This document shows, in pieces, positions 62,629 through 64,000 of a stretch of 64,000 nt of DNA (the stretch's first letter is position 1; each line of letters starts with the position of its first letter). Below the pieces are notes generated by a model that had not been told where the DNA came from, made no database searches, and saw only the letters and a list, made by a program, of their open reading frames with translations. The position numbers were made by a program, and so were the translations under genes. This DNA is from Mesorhizobium sp. (GTDB taxonomy: Bacteria; Pseudomonadota; Alphaproteobacteria; Rhizobiales; Rhizobiaceae): NCBI GenBank assembly GCA_004020645.1, contig SAQL01000033.1, forward strand, positions 1 through 64,000, written 5' to 3'.

Positions 62629-63329
62629 TCACGCTGGCGATTCCGTCGAAGGGCCGGCTCAAGGAGCAGGCGCTGGAGGTGCTGGCCAAAGCCGGGCTTG
62701 CCGTCAGCCTGCCCGGCGACGAGCGCAAATACCGCGCCCGCATCGAAGGTGTGGAGAGCGTCGAGGTGGCGTTCCTGTCGGCGTCCGAAATATCAGGCGA
62801 GATCGGTCAGGGCTCGGTCGACCTCGGCATCACCGGCGAGGATCTGTTGCGCGAAAGCCTCGCCGACTGGGAGGCGCGCGCGGAGATCGTCGCCCGCCTC
62901 GGTTTCGGCAATGCGGACGTCGTGGTGGCGGTGCCCGACATCTGGCTCGACGTCGATACGATGGCCGACCTCGACGATGTCGCCGCCGATTTCCGCCAGC
63001 GCCACGGCAGACGGCTCAGGATCGCCACCAAATACTGGCGGCTGACGCAGCAATTCTTTTCGCAAAAGCACGGCATCCAGGTCTATCGCATCGTCGAGAG
63101 CCTGGGCGCCACCGAAGGCGCGCCGGCGGCGGGATTGGCCGATGTCGTCGTCGATATCACCACGTCAGGCTCGACGCTGCGCGCCAATCACCTGAAGGTG
63201 CTGGCCGACGGCGTCATCCTGCGCTCGCAGGCCTGCCTGGTTGCATCTAGGAAGACGCGTGCGGCGGCCGACGAGGCAATCCTGCGCGACATCGCGGCGA
63301 AGATGGCAGGCGCAATCCCTCCCCCTTGA
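62625..63329 (+). CDS. hisG: ATP phosphoribosyltransferase catalytic subunit, short form
   Basis: A 234-residue HisG lacking the C-terminal regulatory domain, as expected where HisZ is present. Motifs: ITLAIPSKGRLKEQALEVL, GSVDLGITGEDLL, IATKYWRLTQQFF and the PRPP loop VVVDITTSGSTLRANHLKVL. It condenses ATP and PRPP, the committed step of histidine synthesis. It is translationally coupled to hisZ. Confidence 0.95.
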   Translation: MITLAIPSKGRLKEQALEVLAKAGLAVSLPGDERKYRARIEGVESVEVAFLSASEISGEIGQGSVDLGITGEDLLRESLADWEARAEIVARLGFGNADVVVAVPDIWLDVDTMADLDDVAADFRQRHGRRLRIATKYWRLTQQFFSQKHGIQVYRIVESLGATEGAPAAGLADVVVDITTSGSTLRANHLKVLADGVILRSQACLVASRKTRAAADEAILRDIAAKMAGAIPPP

Positions 63330-63448
63330 GGGGAGGGTGCCTCGCGCAGCCAGGCGGGTGGGGTCGTCTCACGTCGAGCACTGCCGCAACGACCCACCCG
63401 TCCATCCGCCTTCGGCGGCTGGCGACCCTCCCTCAAGGGAGAGGGATG
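63315..63448. repeat. Family D inverted repeat after hisG
   Basis: CAATCCCTCCCCCTTGAGGG... and its mirror ...CCCTCAAGGGAGAGGGATGG enclose GGGTCGTCTCACGTC and CGCCTTCGGCGGCTGGCG. The repeat begins 15 bp inside hisG, so it makes the last codons and the TGA stop of that gene. Confidence 0.75.
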
Positions 63449-63524
63449 GCGCTCCTTAACCATCAACGGGATTTCCACCACCCCTGCAGGCTGATAGACT
63501 CGGTCGCCTGCGGAGGAGACGGCG

Positions 63525-64000
63525 ATGCCGATCAATCTCGACGAGTTGAAGAATGCCACCAACCTGCGCGGCCGCCGCCCCCGCAACGGCGCCACGTTCG
63601 TCGCGCCGGTCGACGGCAGGGCGCATGTGTCGGGCGAGCGCACCATGCCGCTGCTGCAGCAGACCATCCCGGCACTGCTTTCCGATACCGTCAGCAAATA
63701 CGGCACGCTCGATGCCGCCGTCTTTGTCGACCAGGACAAGCGCTTCACCTGGAGCGAACTTTCAGACACGGTGGACGCGCTGGCCGCAGGCTTCCTGGCG
63801 CTTGGCCTGGCAAGAGGCGACCGCGTCGGCATCTGGTCGCCCAACCGCTGGGAATGGCTGGTGACGCAGTTCGCCACCGCGCGCATTGGCCTGATCCTGG
63901 TCAACATCAACCCGGCCTACCGGCTGACCGAGCTGGATTATGCGCTGAACAAGGTCGGCTGCCGAGCGCTGGTCACGGCCGTCAAATTCAAGAGTTCTGA
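63525..64000 (+). CDS. AMP-binding acyl-CoA synthetase, 5' part (cut by the window end)
   Basis: The first 158 codons of an ANL-superfamily ligase, open to the window edge. They read MPINLDELKNATNLRGRRPR..., GERTMPLLQQTIPALLSDTV, RFTWSELSDTVDALAAGFLALGL, and GDRVGIWSPNRWEWLVTQFATARIGLILV, typical of the N-terminal domain of fatty-acyl-CoA synthetases. The ATP-binding motifs lie beyond the window. CGGAGGAGAC precedes the ATG. Confidence 0.88.
   Translation, partial: MPINLDELKNATNLRGRRPRNGATFVAPVDGRAHVSGERTMPLLQQTIPALLSDTVSKYGTLDAAVFVDQDKRFTWSELSDTVDALAAGFLALGLARGDRVGIWSPNRWEWLVTQFATARIGLILVNINPAYRLTELDYALNKVGCRALVTAVKFKSS

Overview
The window looks like a chromosomal segment of a GC-rich alphaproteobacterium of the Rhizobiales, most likely Mesorhizobium or a close relative. 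This is inferred from the rhizobial gene sets present (sitABCD next to a Fur/Mur regulator, a phasin, a PdhS/PleC-type kinase, a plant-type glutamate-cysteine ligase, a DUF768 protein, a separate HisZ), from a tRNA-His with A73 and no G-1, and from several families of rhizobial intergenic palindromic repeats. No database search was possible, so the genus is an inference.

Layout. 1-6.6 kb: a glutamine-synthetase-family gene, a HAD phosphatase, and the manganese/metal ABC transporter sitABCD convergent with its likely regulator mur. 6.7-12.8 kb: a receiver-domain protein, isocitrate lyase (aceA) with a small downstream gene, a divergent RamB/ScfR-type regulator, a methyltransferase and a DMT exporter. 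13-17.3 kb: a putrescine/spermidine ABC operon (potFGHI). 17.3-26.2 kb: an AsmA-like protein, acetoacetyl-CoA synthetase, a 1225-residue PAS histidine kinase and a phasin. Two candidate small RNAs lie here. One, just after the phasin, carries three CCTCCTCCC-type anti-Shine-Dalgarno loops. 26.6-36 kb: an accessory region at tRNA-His. The 3' end of the tRNA is duplicated exactly (48 bp) beside a tyrosine-recombinase remnant, and a third, weaker att-like copy lies at 35.8 kb. Between them are a sulfotransferase and a sugar-use cassette (ROK kinase fused to a P-loop kinase, LacD-type aldolase, SorC regulator, RbsBCA-type transporter).

36-51 kb: a DUF768 protein, a P1/S58 peptidase, xseA, a LysR regulator, DUF1127 and DUF937 proteins, gshA, rsmE, a glutamine amidotransferase, a metallophosphatase with L-lactate dehydrogenase (lldD), a FadR/GntR regulator and a DUF3422 protein. 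51-64 kb: glycolate oxidase glcD-glcE-(membrane protein)-glcF, folD, an L,D-transpeptidase, tag, hisS, hisZ, hisG and the start of an acyl-CoA synthetase.

The metabolic theme is use of carboxylates, polyamines and reserves: the glyoxylate shunt and glycolate oxidation both centre on glyoxylate, acetoacetyl-CoA synthetase and phasin belong to PHB metabolism, lldD oxidises lactate, and pot plus the GS-family enzyme suggest putrescine use. The most distinctive items are the fused two-kinase sugar cassette, the anti-SD small RNA, the layered tRNA-His island scars, the hisS internal composition shift, and repeat elements that supply the stop codons of two genes.
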